The position numbers were made by a program, and so were the translations under genes. A DNA stretch of 64,000 bases from Amphimallon solstitiale (Eukaryota > Arthropoda > Insecta > Coleoptera > Scarabaeidae): NCBI GenBank assembly GCA_963170755.1, contig OY720681.1, positions 118,305,394 through 118,369,393 of the forward strand. The letters are read 5' to 3'. Of the stretch, positions 23,302-33,798 are shown one piece after another. Under the pieces are notes generated by a model that was given only the letters and a program-made list of their open reading frames with translations, did no database searches and was not told the origin of the DNA. Every line of letters begins with the position of its first letter. Positions within the stretch are counted from its first letter, which is position 1.

Positions 23302-26300
23302 TTATACTTCATCAATATAATCATGTAACATTGAAATATGATAAGTTCCTTTAAGATATCCCGTTTCTTCATCAATTAATTCATAATTGTTTAATCCTAT
23401 TTTCCGATGTATTAAATACGGTCCCGAATATGGCCTTATGAGTTTTGCTATAATTTTATTCCTTCTATCCGTTACTCGTAACGCGCGTACAATAACTTTA
23501 TCGTTCTCATTATACACCTTATATTTACGTTGTTTTTCTTTTTTCTTCTGCTCCCATTTAATTTTTCGTCTCATTAATTTTTGTTTAATTTGTTCATATC
23601 TGCCTCCTATTTCTGCAATTTCATCATCTTGCCAAGGCCTTTGTGGAGGTTGTCCTGTGAAAATAGTTATTGGACAAGCTTCATGTACGGTACTTGGTGT
23701 GTTATTCATTACAAATTCAATTTGTTTTAAACATCTGGCCCATTTATGATGTCGATCTTCGAGTAATATCCGTAAATATTTAAGAACTTCTTTTATATAC
23801 CTTTCCGATGGATTAGCTTGTGGATGACGTATCGATATGTGATGAGATTTAATATTTCTTTCATCTAAAAATTCATGATATCTCTGATTCATAAAATATG
23901 TTGCATGATCAGATAATATTGTTCTTGGAGTCCCATACTCAGTTATATATTCTTGTAACGCCTGTAATACAGTATCTGTATCACATTTCTGTGTTGGTAT
24001 TAATCGCACATGTTTCGAAAATATATCACATAACACTAAAATATTTCGATATCTTCTCGTGCTCGGAATCAGATTTGAAATAAAATCAATTGCTACTAAT
24101 TTTAATCTATCATCAGCAACAATACTTAAACTTATATTCTGATTTGTATAATTCTTTTCTTTTGCTAAAATACAAGTTTCACACCGTTTAATTTCTCTTT
24201 TAATTATCTTCTCGTCATTCCGGCAATAATAAGCTTCTCGGAACATTAACCAACATTTCCTAGCTCCTATATGTGTATACATTACATGTAAATGTCGTAT
24301 AATATCAATCGTGTGTTCTTCATTCGTAACATATACCTCCAGATCGCCTATCTTCTTTAAAATTATCCCTTCATTCATTCTCATTCCTTTATATGTACCT
24401 ATTGTCCGTAATCTATTTTTAATTATCTCCAACTCAGGTGTATCTTGAGCTTCTCTGATTCTTTGTACTGAAAAAATACCTTCTGATCCCAATCTTACTA
24501 AGTTTATATGTACATTTGTTGTTTTTGTTTCACCATGTTTTCTACTCAGTACGTCAGCTGCAATCATTTCTTTACCTGGTCTATATATAATTTCCATATC
24601 ATACTGCTGTATTAATAACGTCCAACGGTAAATCCTGTTATTATTTAATTTCGTAGTCATAATATTCAGCAACGCCTTGTGATCTGTCTCCAATCTGAAT
24701 TTCTTCCCTATGAGGTAATAGCGTAACTTAGTTAAAGCATAAATGACAGCAAGCATCTCGAGTTCTGATATCCCAAATTTCCTTTCGCACGGTTTTAAAG
24801 TTCTTGACGCGAAATATATTGGAACCTCGATTCCATCTTTGATCTGTACTAATTCGGCTGCTACGGCTACACTTGATGCATCTGTTCGTACGATGAAATC
24901 TAAATTAAAATCCGGATGATACAACTTAAGATTTTCTACAAAATTTGATTTTAACTGTACGAAACAATCCTCACATTCTTCAGTCCACTTCCACTTCGTT
25001 CCTTTCTTTAGTAGATTTAACAACGTACTTGTCTTTTGGCTATAATTAGATACAAATTTCCTATAGTAATTCAACAACCCAAGAAATCCTCTCAACATTT
25101 TGAGTTTATTAGGTCTTGGATAATTTTGTATCTCTTCTAATCTTTGAGGATCTAATAAAATATTTTGTTGGTTAATAACGTAACCCAAGTAATTGACTTC
25201 TTTTTGGCAAAACTGACACTTAGATAAATTTAATTTCATACCATTAACTTGTAATGTATTAATAATAATCTCTATATGATTTATATGAGATTCTATGTCA
25301 TCCGAAAATATTATGATATCATCTATATAATGAAGGGCGAATTTCTCATATTGGTCTAGTATTTTATGTAGAAATCTAATCAATCCGGCAGGACTACTTT
25401 TTATGCCGAAAGGGCATACTTTAAAATGGTAAGTAATTCCATTTACGTTAAATCCACAGTACTTCCTAGAATTCTCGTCCAATCTTATTAACCAAAATGC
25501 ATTCTTAAGGTCTAATTTGCTATACCATTTTTTATTACCGCATTTTGTAAGTAAAACATCAATATTTTGTGGTATTTCATGCTCAGGCATGATCCTTAAA
25601 TTAATTAAACGAGCGTCAATGCAAAGGCGAATAGAATTGTCCTTCTTCTTAACCAACACAACAGGACTAATAAAATAGGTGTTCGATCTCTCGATAATAT
25701 CAGCTTCTTCTAATTTTCTAAGTTCCTCATTGACACGATCTTGGAAAAAATACGGAATAGGATAATTTTTACACGATAACGGCGAATCATCATTTATCAA
25801 TAATCGATGCTCATAATCTTTAGCAAAAACAACTTCATCATTAATTAATTTTATATTCTTAGCTAAAATTTCTATTAGACTTTCTTCAATCCAAGGTTCT
25901 GGTAATTTTTGTTGTAAAATAAAAGTTTGAATGTCAGCTACATTTCTTATTACTTTAACTTCTTGTTTATCTTCTATTATTACAGCATTTCCATATTCGT
26001 CATTTATTTCCGATCTAGGTAATTCAAACATTGCTCCTTCCAAATGTTCTTGAGCATCATCATTCTCTGCACGATCAGCTATAATGACATTATTTACCTC
26101 GTACTGTATATCCTCCTTGTATTCAATATAAGCGTTTATTTCTTTTAAATCCACAACCTTATCTAATAAAATTACCTTTCCTTCAATTTTAATCTTGTTT
26201 TCTTCAAAATCTAAATACATTCCCAGCGCTCTCATATTATCTATCCCTAATATGCAATCATAAAACAAATTCCCTAACAGATAAAATTGCATAATAAATT

Positions 26301-26577
26301 TGTGTCCATTAATCACTACATCTATACATAACCGCTTATTAATACAACCCATTTTTCCCCTATTCGCAGACATAACATTAGTATTTTTGACTTTAATAAT
26401 ATATTTAGAATATTCAGGTATATTCATTATCATTTCTTCTTTTATGAGTGATATTTCAGCACCAGAATCTAACAAAGTTTTAAATTTAACATCTCTAATA
26501 CTAATTATGCAAAAAGGTAAACTTTCAAAATTATTAATTATATTTCCCATATCTAAACCATTCTGAACATTCCCCAT
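23302..26577 (-). CDS. pol: Gypsy pol polyprotein: protease, reverse transcriptase, RNase H, integrase
   Basis: From the first Met at 26577 the frame gives 1,091 residues, but it is open further upstream to 26730, overlapping gag in the -1 frame. Domains in order: aspartic protease with DSGAE at residues 37-41; reverse transcriptase with YIDD near residue 416; RNase H with RTDASSVAV and ETDHKAL; integrase with an H-H-C-C zinc motif from about residue 762 and a D-D-E catalytic triad (IDF about 830, SDHA about 888, SERYIKE about 923, Asp to Glu 35 apart); and a C-terminal GPY/F-type segment (IRPYSGPYLI). There is no chromodomain. All catalytic residues I looked for are present and there are no breaks. 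It makes the enzymes that copy the RNA and insert the cDNA. Confidence 0.95.
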   Translation of the reverse strand: MGNVQNGLDMGNIINNFESLPFCIISIRDVKFKTLLDSGAEISLIKEEMIMNIPEYSKYIIKVKNTNVMSANRGKMGCINKRLCIDVVINGHKFIMQFYLLGNLFYDCILGIDNMRALGMYLDFEENKIKIEGKVILLDKVVDLKEINAYIEYKEDIQYEVNNVIIADRAENDDAQEHLEGAMFELPRSEINDEYGNAVIIEDKQEVKVIRNVADIQTFILQQKLPEPWIEESLIEILAKNIKLINDEVVFAKDYEHRLLINDDSPLSCKNYPIPYFFQDRVNEELRKLEEADIIERSNTYFISPVVLVKKKDNSIRLCIDARLINLRIMPEHEIPQNIDVLLTKCGNKKWYSKLDLKNAFWLIRLDENSRKYCGFNVNGITYHFKVCPFGIKSSPAGLIRFLHKILDQYEKFALHYIDDIIIFSDDIESHINHIEIIINTLQVNGMKLNLSKCQFCQKEVNYLGYVINQQNILLDPQRLEEIQNYPRPNKLKMLRGFLGLLNYYRKFVSNYSQKTSTLLNLLKKGTKWKWTEECEDCFVQLKSNFVENLKLYHPDFNLDFIVRTDASSVAVAAELVQIKDGIEVPIYFASRTLKPCERKFGISELEMLAVIYALTKLRYYLIGKKFRLETDHKALLNIMTTKLNNNRIYRWTLLIQQYDMEIIYRPGKEMIAADVLSRKHGETKTTNVHINLVRLGSEGIFSVQRIREAQDTPELEIIKNRLRTIGTYKGMRMNEGIILKKIGDLEVYVTNEEHTIDIIRHLHVMYTHIGARKCWLMFREAYYCRNDEKIIKREIKRCETCILAKEKNYTNQNISLSIVADDRLKLVAIDFISNLIPSTRRYRNILVLCDIFSKHVRLIPTQKCDTDTVLQALQEYITEYGTPRTILSDHATYFMNQRYHEFLDERNIKSHHISIRHPQANPSERYIKEVLKYLRILLEDRHHKWARCLKQIEFVMNNTPSTVHEACPITIFTGQPPQRPWQDDEIAEIGGRYEQIKQKLMRRKIKWEQKKKEKQRKYKVYNENDKVIVRALRVTDRRNKIIAKLIRPYSGPYLIHRKIGLNNYELIDEETGYLKGTYHISMLHDYIDEV

Positions 26578-26639
26578 TCCTGTTATTTTACTACTACTAA
26601 TTATATTACAACTAACACTACTATTAACAAAATTATTTA

Positions 26640-28730
26640 TTAATGAGATGTTCCCGGGATAGCATTCTGATATGGATCCAATTTCATTTCCAAAATTGGC
26701 GTTTTTTTTTCTTCCAAACCAACTCCAATTTCATTTCTATCTTGATTATGAACCTGACTACCAGTAAATCTCCTATCTGATTTTCTCCAATCTTGCATTT
26801 GTATATTATTCACCTGTCTAGAATTATTATTTCCATAATACCTTTTATTTTGTTCTTGATAGTCATTGTTATGAGGAACTTGTCTTGCAGATTGATTAAT
26901 AAAAGGATTATTCCTATTTGTACTCGGTCTTCCATTCCCTCCATTTGATATACTTCGATTATTGTTCCAATTTGAGATACCATTCCCTTGTGTATTATAA
27001 CTTCTATTATAATTATTACTCTGACGACTATTAAATTGGTAAGGTTGTCTTGCTCCAAAATAATTATTCTGACTACTACTAGGTTGATTATTCCTTGGAT
27101 AAGCATTCTGTTGAAAAGGGGTATTATTACGAACATAATGATTATTCACACCACTATTATTTGACATACGTTGCTGATTATTCTGAATATCATTTCTTCC
27201 ATTTAATTGACGAGATTCCCTATATTTTACACCGTCTGTATAATCATCTAAACGTCTAAGAATATTAATCAACTCATTCATATCCGTGACATTCTGACAA
27301 ATAATTGCATGTGTGTCAACAGGAATAAAGTGTTGTAATAAATGTTGAGATATAGTTTTTTCGTCCAAATGAGATATGTATCGACAATAGTTAAACATTC
27401 TTTGTGCGTAAGCCTCCCTCGAAGATTTACCTGGTTGATATCTTCCTGTTAACAACCTCTGATGTGCCCTGCTTTGTTGCGTCTCACTCCAGAAATTATT
27501 TTTAAATAATTCCACAAACTTACTTAAATCATCGCAATTGTCTTCAACCCGTTGAAACCAATCCGCTGCACCACTGTTTAAAGTCGCTCTAATAATATTC
27601 ATTTGGCTCCTAAAATCCTGTATCTCTTCTATATATCTTAGAATATTTGTCAAATAGGCCATTGGATGAGTGGACATTTTATCCCCACTAAAATGAGTTA
27701 TATTCTCAATTCTGATACCATTATTTAAAACATTGTAAACCGGAGGACATGTTACATGAGGGATGTTAATATTCTGAGTCTTTAATAAAAGATCTTGTAT
27801 TTTCGTCTTCTGTTCTTCACATTCTTTCAGAATATCTTCCATACTCAACTTCTGCGCAATAGTAGTATCAGTCGATAATTTTATTTCTTTTAAACATCTA
27901 TCTTCTGTATTTTCTATTTTCTTACAAAAATTCTCTTCTAATTTTTCTGTTTTGTCGGAGACTTCTTTATTTACCAGATCAACTTCATCCCGTATGCGTT
28001 TCGCTAACTCCTTATATTTCTCGCTACTATTCTTATCTATTTGTTTTACATTTTCTTGTATTACCTTAATTTTACCTTCAACCTCTTGTACTTTATTTGT
28101 AATAAGAGTTTTAACTTCAGTATCCTTATTCTTCAGTTTATCATCCATTTCTTTGCGCATTTTCACTTCCCTGCTATCCATTTCTGTAGTAAGTTTTATA
28201 ACCTTTTCTTCGGTATCTCTCAATAGAGTTTTCTTTAATTCTTCCAGATTTCTTCTAGTTTCTTCTCTAGTATCAATGCTCGCCTTTTCCAACTTATCCA
28301 ATTTTTCTCCTAGTTCTTTTTTATCCTCTTCTCTATTTTTCTTAGCTTCCATTTTATCCTCATCCCTATTTTTCTTATTCTCTTCACTCGTCTTATCAAG
28401 TTTTCCACTTAATTCTTTCTTCAAATCCACTAAATTTTTCTTACTTTCTTCGTTCATGTTTTTATTATCTTCATTCATCTGTTTTAACATTTGTAAAATT
28501 GATCCAAAATCTACTACTGGTGTCGACATTTCTATTTTCGAAGTCTCTCCTTGAATTTCCACCTTATCACCTCTATCCTGTAACTCTCCAGTCAATTGAC
28601 CTTCTACCTGTACCTGTGACATATCTTCTCCTCCCTCTAGTAAATTCACATTCTGTCCTACCTCCTCTTCACTATCACTAGAAGATTCCATTCTATACAA
28701 TCCAGAATTACTCTTGGATCTTGTATTCAT
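26640..28730 (-). CDS. gag: Gypsy Gag structural polyprotein with coiled coil and Asn-rich tail
   Basis: The 696-residue ORF starts at ATG 28730 and is uninterrupted. Residues about 1-75 are acidic. Residues about 85-310 are a long Lys/Glu-rich, heptad-like segment expected to form a coiled coil. Residues about 345-490 look like a retrotransposon capsid (FSGDK, AADWFQRVED, YQPGKSSREAYAQRM). Residues 500-680 are extremely Asn/Arg/Gln/Ser-rich. I find no CCHC zinc knuckle, so RNA binding may rest on the basic Asn/Arg tail. The protein would assemble the particle that packages the element RNA. The N-terminal coiled coil is much longer than in typical insect gypsy Gags. Confidence 0.9.
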   Translation of the reverse strand: MNTRSKSNSGLYRMESSSDSEEEVGQNVNLLEGGEDMSQVQVEGQLTGELQDRGDKVEIQGETSKIEMSTPVVDFGSILQMLKQMNEDNKNMNEESKKNLVDLKKELSGKLDKTSEENKKNRDEDKMEAKKNREEDKKELGEKLDKLEKASIDTREETRRNLEELKKTLLRDTEEKVIKLTTEMDSREVKMRKEMDDKLKNKDTEVKTLITNKVQEVEGKIKVIQENVKQIDKNSSEKYKELAKRIRDEVDLVNKEVSDKTEKLEENFCKKIENTEDRCLKEIKLSTDTTIAQKLSMEDILKECEEQKTKIQDLLLKTQNINIPHVTCPPVYNVLNNGIRIENITHFSGDKMSTHPMAYLTNILRYIEEIQDFRSQMNIIRATLNSGAADWFQRVEDNCDDLSKFVELFKNNFWSETQQSRAHQRLLTGRYQPGKSSREAYAQRMFNYCRYISHLDEKTISQHLLQHFIPVDTHAIICQNVTDMNELINILRRLDDYTDGVKYRESRQLNGRNDIQNNQQRMSNNSGVNNHYVRNNTPFQQNAYPRNNQPSSSQNNYFGARQPYQFNSRQSNNYNRSYNTQGNGISNWNNNRSISNGGNGRPSTNRNNPFINQSARQVPHNNDYQEQNKRYYGNNNSRQVNNIQMQDWRKSDRRFTGSQVHNQDRNEIGVGLEEKKTPILEMKLDPYQNAIPGTSH
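26702..26710 (-). promoter_or_regulatory. Candidate -1 frameshift site (A9) in the gag-pol overlap
   Basis: gag ends at 26640 and the pol frame is open up to 26730, so they overlap by about 91 nt. pol lies in the -1 frame. Within the overlap the sense strand reads GGAAGAAAAAAAAACGCC, a run of nine A's that would let both tRNAs re-pair after a -1 slip. This is the only slippery heptamer-like string I found in the overlap. Confidence 0.65.
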
Positions 28731-28875
28731 TCTAAATTATTATAGTACACAATTTCTTATACCTTGATATACTTTAAACTGATTTTATTACCTTTGTAAA
28801 ATGGATACTAATGTTACCGTTATTATTATAATTAATAAAATATTTGAAATATGTTGTTGCGAGTCTTATTTTAAT

Positions 28876-28896
28876 CGCTCCACGTTGGGCACGCCA
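28876..28896 (-). promoter_or_regulatory. Primer-binding site of the gypsy element (tRNA-Lys-like)
   Basis: Five bases downstream of the 5' LTR the sense strand reads TGGCGTGCCCAACGTGGAGC. It resembles the tRNA-Lys complement used by many insect gypsy elements (TGGCGCCCAACGTGGGGC) but carries two extra bases after TGGCG and one substitution. Assignment to a tRNA is tentative. Confidence 0.65.
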
Positions 28897-28901
28897 TAAA
28901 A

Positions 28902-31375
28902 TGTAACAATACCTTTAATTAATAAAGATACGATTACACTCAGATAAATTTAATAATATTTATTCTTACTATGTGTTTGAAACCTGTACTTATTCTCGTC
29001 TATATATAAAATTGAAATCTTTATGTACTTTTTAAATCTATTTTCAAATTCTCTCAGGTAATTTTTTTATTTATGCCCTCACTAACTCAGTTCTTATATA
29101 AAATATTTAAACTAATTATTTCATATGTTGCTAACTTCCCTTGAATCATCAAAACCCAAACAGTTGCCTATATGTAACTTTTTCAATATCTGCCTATATC
29201 ATAAGATCTTTACGTTTTATATTTCTTAACTTTATAAATCACAGTTTACAAAACAGTTATTCTTTAGTGAATTATGATGTGTATTTCAACTTTATCTTCA
29301 AATAACAATACTTACTGTGAACTCAATCTCAAGGTATATATTAACATACTATTCAAATAATAATATAATCACTGACAGTTGTTTTTTCTATTTATAGGTT
29401 ACGGTTCTAAGCGTCATATCTGTTTCATCAATTTAATTCAAAAACCTTCTTTATATACCAAATAAAAACAAATGTATCAAACTAATTTGTTTAATAAATC
29501 AGGCAAATTATAAATTATATGGTAGTTCTCAACACACACAACCAAATAAGACATTCATGGAAGTACCAAGCTTGTTTACGTAAACATTCTTTTGACAATT
29601 TATATGTGCATGAAAATACACCTTTCGTGGATCGAAAAATATACAAGTAAGTATATTAATTATATTATTTTAAAAATACTGTATAGTTTTTTGTATGTAA
29701 ATCAAATACCCACACAAATTAATCAGTTTTAGTTTGCCGATCAGTTTTTTTTGACTTCTAAAAATTATACAAATGATGATACAAATTAATGTTGTGCACA
29801 GAACTTACAAAATATCTTTTCTTGATTATCAACACAGTTATAATGTACGTATAAATAATAGATCTCTAAATTTTGATATACTTTTCAATTCGAAACTGAT
29901 AAATTCAAATTATTTCAAAGAATTATACGACCTGTTATTACTACTGAACTGGTATTCTTATTTATACACCAAACGATTTTCTTTTTAGCTTGTCGAAGAC
30001 ATTTCCTGGAATCAATGAGGGAGATCCTTTCCTTTTCCTAATTGTCTGGAATGCTCGGAATGTGGACTGTAATGACTGCTATCCTGTAATACCTTCAACC
30101 TCTGCAATCAACTAGAATCTCGAACCGTCGAACGCTTTCGTGAAGACCTTTGAAACCTGCCTTTCCTCTACTGGACTGGAATACCTGTGTTAGCTGTTAT
30201 GTTGAATATCTCGTATCTTTCAAGTCCTGGACTAAACTATTTGTATAACTTCTGGAATTTCACCAACTCTCCAATGCAATAAATCTCTCGCCAAATATGG
30301 AATAATATTTACCAATGCAGTAAGTTTATTTTTAAATTGTAATTATATATTTCTTCGCTTTCTTCTCAAGTATGAATATTCTTCAATTATTTCTTTATTC
30401 GTTACCGAAATTCTTTCTTCTAATTTATTTTTAATTATATTTGCATGATACAAAAAATGGTACTATTCTGGAAAATGTTGCAATCACCTAATAAATATCT
30501 GCTTTCTTTTCTACTATCTCCTAACCACTTCTTTTACACTTTTGTATAATGATGAATCTCTTAATTATGTGTTTTTCGGAAGGAAAATTTCGTTTTTCGA
30601 AAACACATCTACCGCTTTTCTTAAATTCTTTTTGAATCTCCTGTATTTATTCCCCATATCCCTGGCAATAAATCCTTAGTTTCTATAATATCCAATCATA
30701 TTGTTCCACACATTATAATAATCCAAAATATGTTTTATTTGTAATTGAATATTTATAATACCTTTTTGTAATTCCAAAAATTTATCAATTTAATTCTTTA
30801 CTTTAATTTTCACAACCTTTTATACCCTTCGGCAAACCAAATACTCAATACTTTAACTATATTATTTTAAATGTCAAAATCTGACACTTCTTACATTTGA
30901 ATTTTAGCGCGTAACTATACATCATTTTCCAACCTTTATGATTCAAAATCCATACTAATATTCTCTATTTTTTCAAAAGTGTTAATTAAACAAGCTTTAA
31001 CAAATAATATTACATATAAAAATACAACAAGTAACATTTACAATTCTACTTTCAGAAATGGGAAATATTACTACAACAAAGAAACCTGATAGGCAACCAA
31101 CCACTCGATGCAAGGCGAACTTCAACATAACCCGATATGTAACCAACTTTACACGGTTCACAAAAACTATAGGGAAATACCCAATTAATATTCTCACAAT
31201 TATTTTAAGTATAATTTAAATATTCTCACATCTATTTATTTAATTATAGTTTGGTCCATAAAATATTACCATCTTTTATTTTTTTAATACTCACTACAAG
31301 AACATATACAGTATATTTTATTAACATTAGTACTTCCATCATATCCTTACTCATCTAAGTTAGTGAACTACCACA
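28902..31375 (-). repeat. 5' LTR of the gypsy element
   Basis: This 2,474-bp direct repeat matches 19224-21697 at constant offset. It should contain the promoter and polyadenylation signals; AATAAA and TATA-like strings are abundant, but the AT-rich composition makes a specific choice unsafe. Confidence 0.93.
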
Positions 31376-32086
31376 ATATTTCGCATTATTTAAGCATCCC
31401 ATACCCACTTGGCAAAATCACAATTTTAGAGAAGGATGAAAATACGTATTTGCTAATGTAGAACAAGTGAGCATATAGTAATTTTGCCTCGTGGGATATA
31501 TTCTTCGGACTCGGTCCTAGTAAGTAGGACCAAAATTGAAAAAACAATTCTGTGAAAAGATATTTTCAAATAAAAGAGAAGTTACTGTAAGTTAAAAAAA
31601 ATAATTACTAAGTAGTAATCATCAATATACGCGCACATATTTACTATTATAAATATAATTAATTGGTATTACTAGATTCAAATCATTCGACGATTTTACA
31701 TATTTGGGGTATACACTCCAAGTATGTGAAATTAATATCACATATGCCAGATATTTGATTGTTATTGCTACACATTGTGAAAATAGGTGATCTCAGCAAT
31801 GCACTAATTGTTGCTTAAGGGCATTAGAAGACATTTTCGTATTGAGAAACCAAACGCGATACAAAAAATGGAATTTGGGAAAGTAATGATGAACTGTCAA
31901 TTTCATTATACAATAATTTGAATAAGAAAAAGATCACAAGAACATTCTAAAGGCGATATGTTAAATCGCTTTAGAAAGTCGTTATGCTCACATCCACTGG
32001 AAGGATTTTAGGCACCAATAAGAGGTGATAAAAGTTTTAGGAACTTTTTTTCAATAGCTTTAAGAGCGAATCGCGGGGTTTTATAA

Positions 32087-32326
32087 ATGGGATTTCAAAT
32101 TTGTGAACCATATTTAAGCCGAGTACTAACTAATGCAAAATATAAAGATGTTAAAGCAATTATGCCGGTGACAGAGCGAGAGTTACTAGTAATGAAGGCT
32201 AAGGTTTTTCGGGCCGACGGTATTATTGAATGTAATGTTTTTGTAGAAGGACGCATTCGCCATTATTTTGAATACAATGAAAATCATCGGCAACTAGTAC
32301 CTTCAGTCAATCAATCAAATCATTAA
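32087..32326 (+). CDS. Unrecognised 79-codon ORF
   Basis: The frame runs from ATG 32087 to TAA. The sequence is balanced, contains EGRIRHYFEYNENHRQL near the end and is not low complexity. I do not recognise it. It has no signal peptide or membrane segment. It ends inside a stretch where the opposite strand reads as a LINE fragment, so it may be chance or part of an old element. Confidence 0.2.
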   Translation: MGFQICEPYLSRVLTNAKYKDVKAIMPVTERELLVMKAKVFRADGIIECNVFVEGRIRHYFEYNENHRQLVPSVNQSNH

Positions 32327-32375
32327 TATAGATCAGGAGCAATAATGGGCCCAGGTTGGATCTCTGCGGTACACC
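32322..32375 (-). pseudogene. LINE reverse-transcriptase fragment (Jockey/CR1-like)
   Basis: The minus strand reads GVPQRSNLGPLLLLIYIN, the conserved GVPQGSxLGPLLFxIYIN block just before the catalytic YADD of Jockey/CR1-type LINEs. No further domain is recognisable on either side, so this is a short relic. Confidence 0.7.
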
Positions 32376-33617
32376 TGATGTTGCTAAGAAACAAAGGTAG
32401 TTATTTTAAATAAATAAGTTTATTGGAGAATACCCAACGGTGAAATTGAGGTACAATTGTTTGCTCTGTGTAGCAAATACTTTGGTATAAAATAACAGCA
32501 ACAACCATTAATTTATTAATAGAGAAGATAATAATCATTAAGATTTATGGATGCAAAAAAAGCGTACTTAACTGTCTGCTTTAATTTTTTTACGGAATTT
32601 TAATTACACTAAAATGGCAAGCATATTATATACGTAAATTATGACTACTTGGTTATTTACTCACTAGCATCACATAACTATTTTTTTTACTTCTAGCTAT
32701 TATCTTTATTTATGTAAACATCAAGAACCAGAACTACCCATTAATAACAGACGCATACCTGTTTACTGTATTATTTAATTTATTTATATACGTGCAGGCA
32801 GTATGGCAAACACGAAATGTAAAATAAACAGAATCCAGTTTCCATAAACGGATTTCTATGAATTCGTTAACCTTCACATTTAATAGGTCAAAATAATCGC
32901 GGCTGCTTAGATCTTTGCGTCTCTTTTATATTTATGTACGTGTTTGTAGTTTTATTAATTAGTATACCTGAAAACAAACCTATAAAGTATTTTCCTAAGT
33001 ATGTACGTGGGCGTAATATATTATAAAGTAACATGTAACATATTTATATGCTTTGAAAATAATCGACCTTGGTGTTGAAAATAAGTAGGTGTTTTTAAAA
33101 TAATAAATATGGGGGTGTATGCATTTGGAATACTTAACAATATACATATGTATTTAAATGTATGTATATGTATTTTTGAAAGACTTTCAGCATATATAAT
33201 TTTTACTGGAGAGATGAAATATGGATCTATCCAGCTTTTCGAAAATGTTTACCCTTTTACAGAAAAACTAACGGGAACAATATTTTAGTACTGTTAGGGA
33301 ATCTTGTTAATTATATGAAAAAGAGATATTGCATTACGCATGCCCCAGATATTTTATTTATCACTTTTGTTGCATCGTGAAAAGTCCGTAAATCAAAAAA
33401 ACCGGTGTAGCTGGTAGTGGCTTACAAGAAATTGAACTACCCTTACACTCCGAAAATTAGTAAAGCTGAAAGTAAAGATAGAATCATTTCGTGGAGAAAC
33501 TAAAAGAATTTTTAGAGAGGTAAACTGATGTAACTGTATGGAAAAATGCAGGTTGTTCTAGCTCAGATGTTTCGTATTTATACTTTATCCCGATATATAA
33601 AAACAACCTCTTATACA

Positions 33618-33798
33618 TACCGATTGTGTCAAATAGCATTAGCCATAGGAAATCAATGTATACGTATATACGATGTATGCGTCGCCGGCATTGGGACAGC
33701 AGTCGGTACCGGGTTGGCATACATATACATACGCATACATCGTACATACGTGTGTATGAGAGTCCCTATGGCTAATACTATTTGACACAACCGGTATA
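33618..33798. repeat. Long imperfect inverted repeat (~66-bp arms, 48-nt loop)
   Basis: The left arm 33618-33682 (ATACCGATTGTGTCAAATAG and on to CGATGTATGCGT) is complementary to the right arm 33731-33798 with a small number of mismatches and short indels. The longest matched blocks include TTGTGTCAAATA(G/C)... and TTAGCCATAGG. The loop is GC-richer. A transcript from either strand would fold into a long near-continuous stem. No flanking target duplication was recognised. Confidence 0.8.

Larger units (their letters stand above)
19224..31375 (-). mobile_element. Complete, probably very young Ty3/gypsy LTR retrotransposon (12,152 bp)
   Basis: Two 2,474-bp direct repeats bound the element. A 4-bp target duplication ATAT lies at 19220-19223 and 31376-31379. 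In coding orientation (minus strand) the order is 5' LTR, primer-binding site, gag, pol (protease, reverse transcriptase, RNase H, integrase), noncoding 3' region, polypurine tract, 3' LTR. gag and pol are both uninterrupted, and the LTRs show no difference in the parts I compared, including constant 9,678-bp offset at both ends. There is no env-like ORF between pol and the 3' LTR. The LTRs are unusually long for the family. Confidence 0.95.
31376..33617. other. Intergenic stretch right of the gypsy element
   Basis: Apart from the short ORF at 32087-32326 and a LINE scrap at 32322-32375, I see only AT-rich sequence with no repeat family or gene. Confidence 0.45.

Noticed and set aside
27952..28554. 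200-codon Ser/Leu/Phe-rich ORF on the plus strand
   Set aside because: It is the antisense shadow of the Lys/Glu-rich coiled-coil part of gag.
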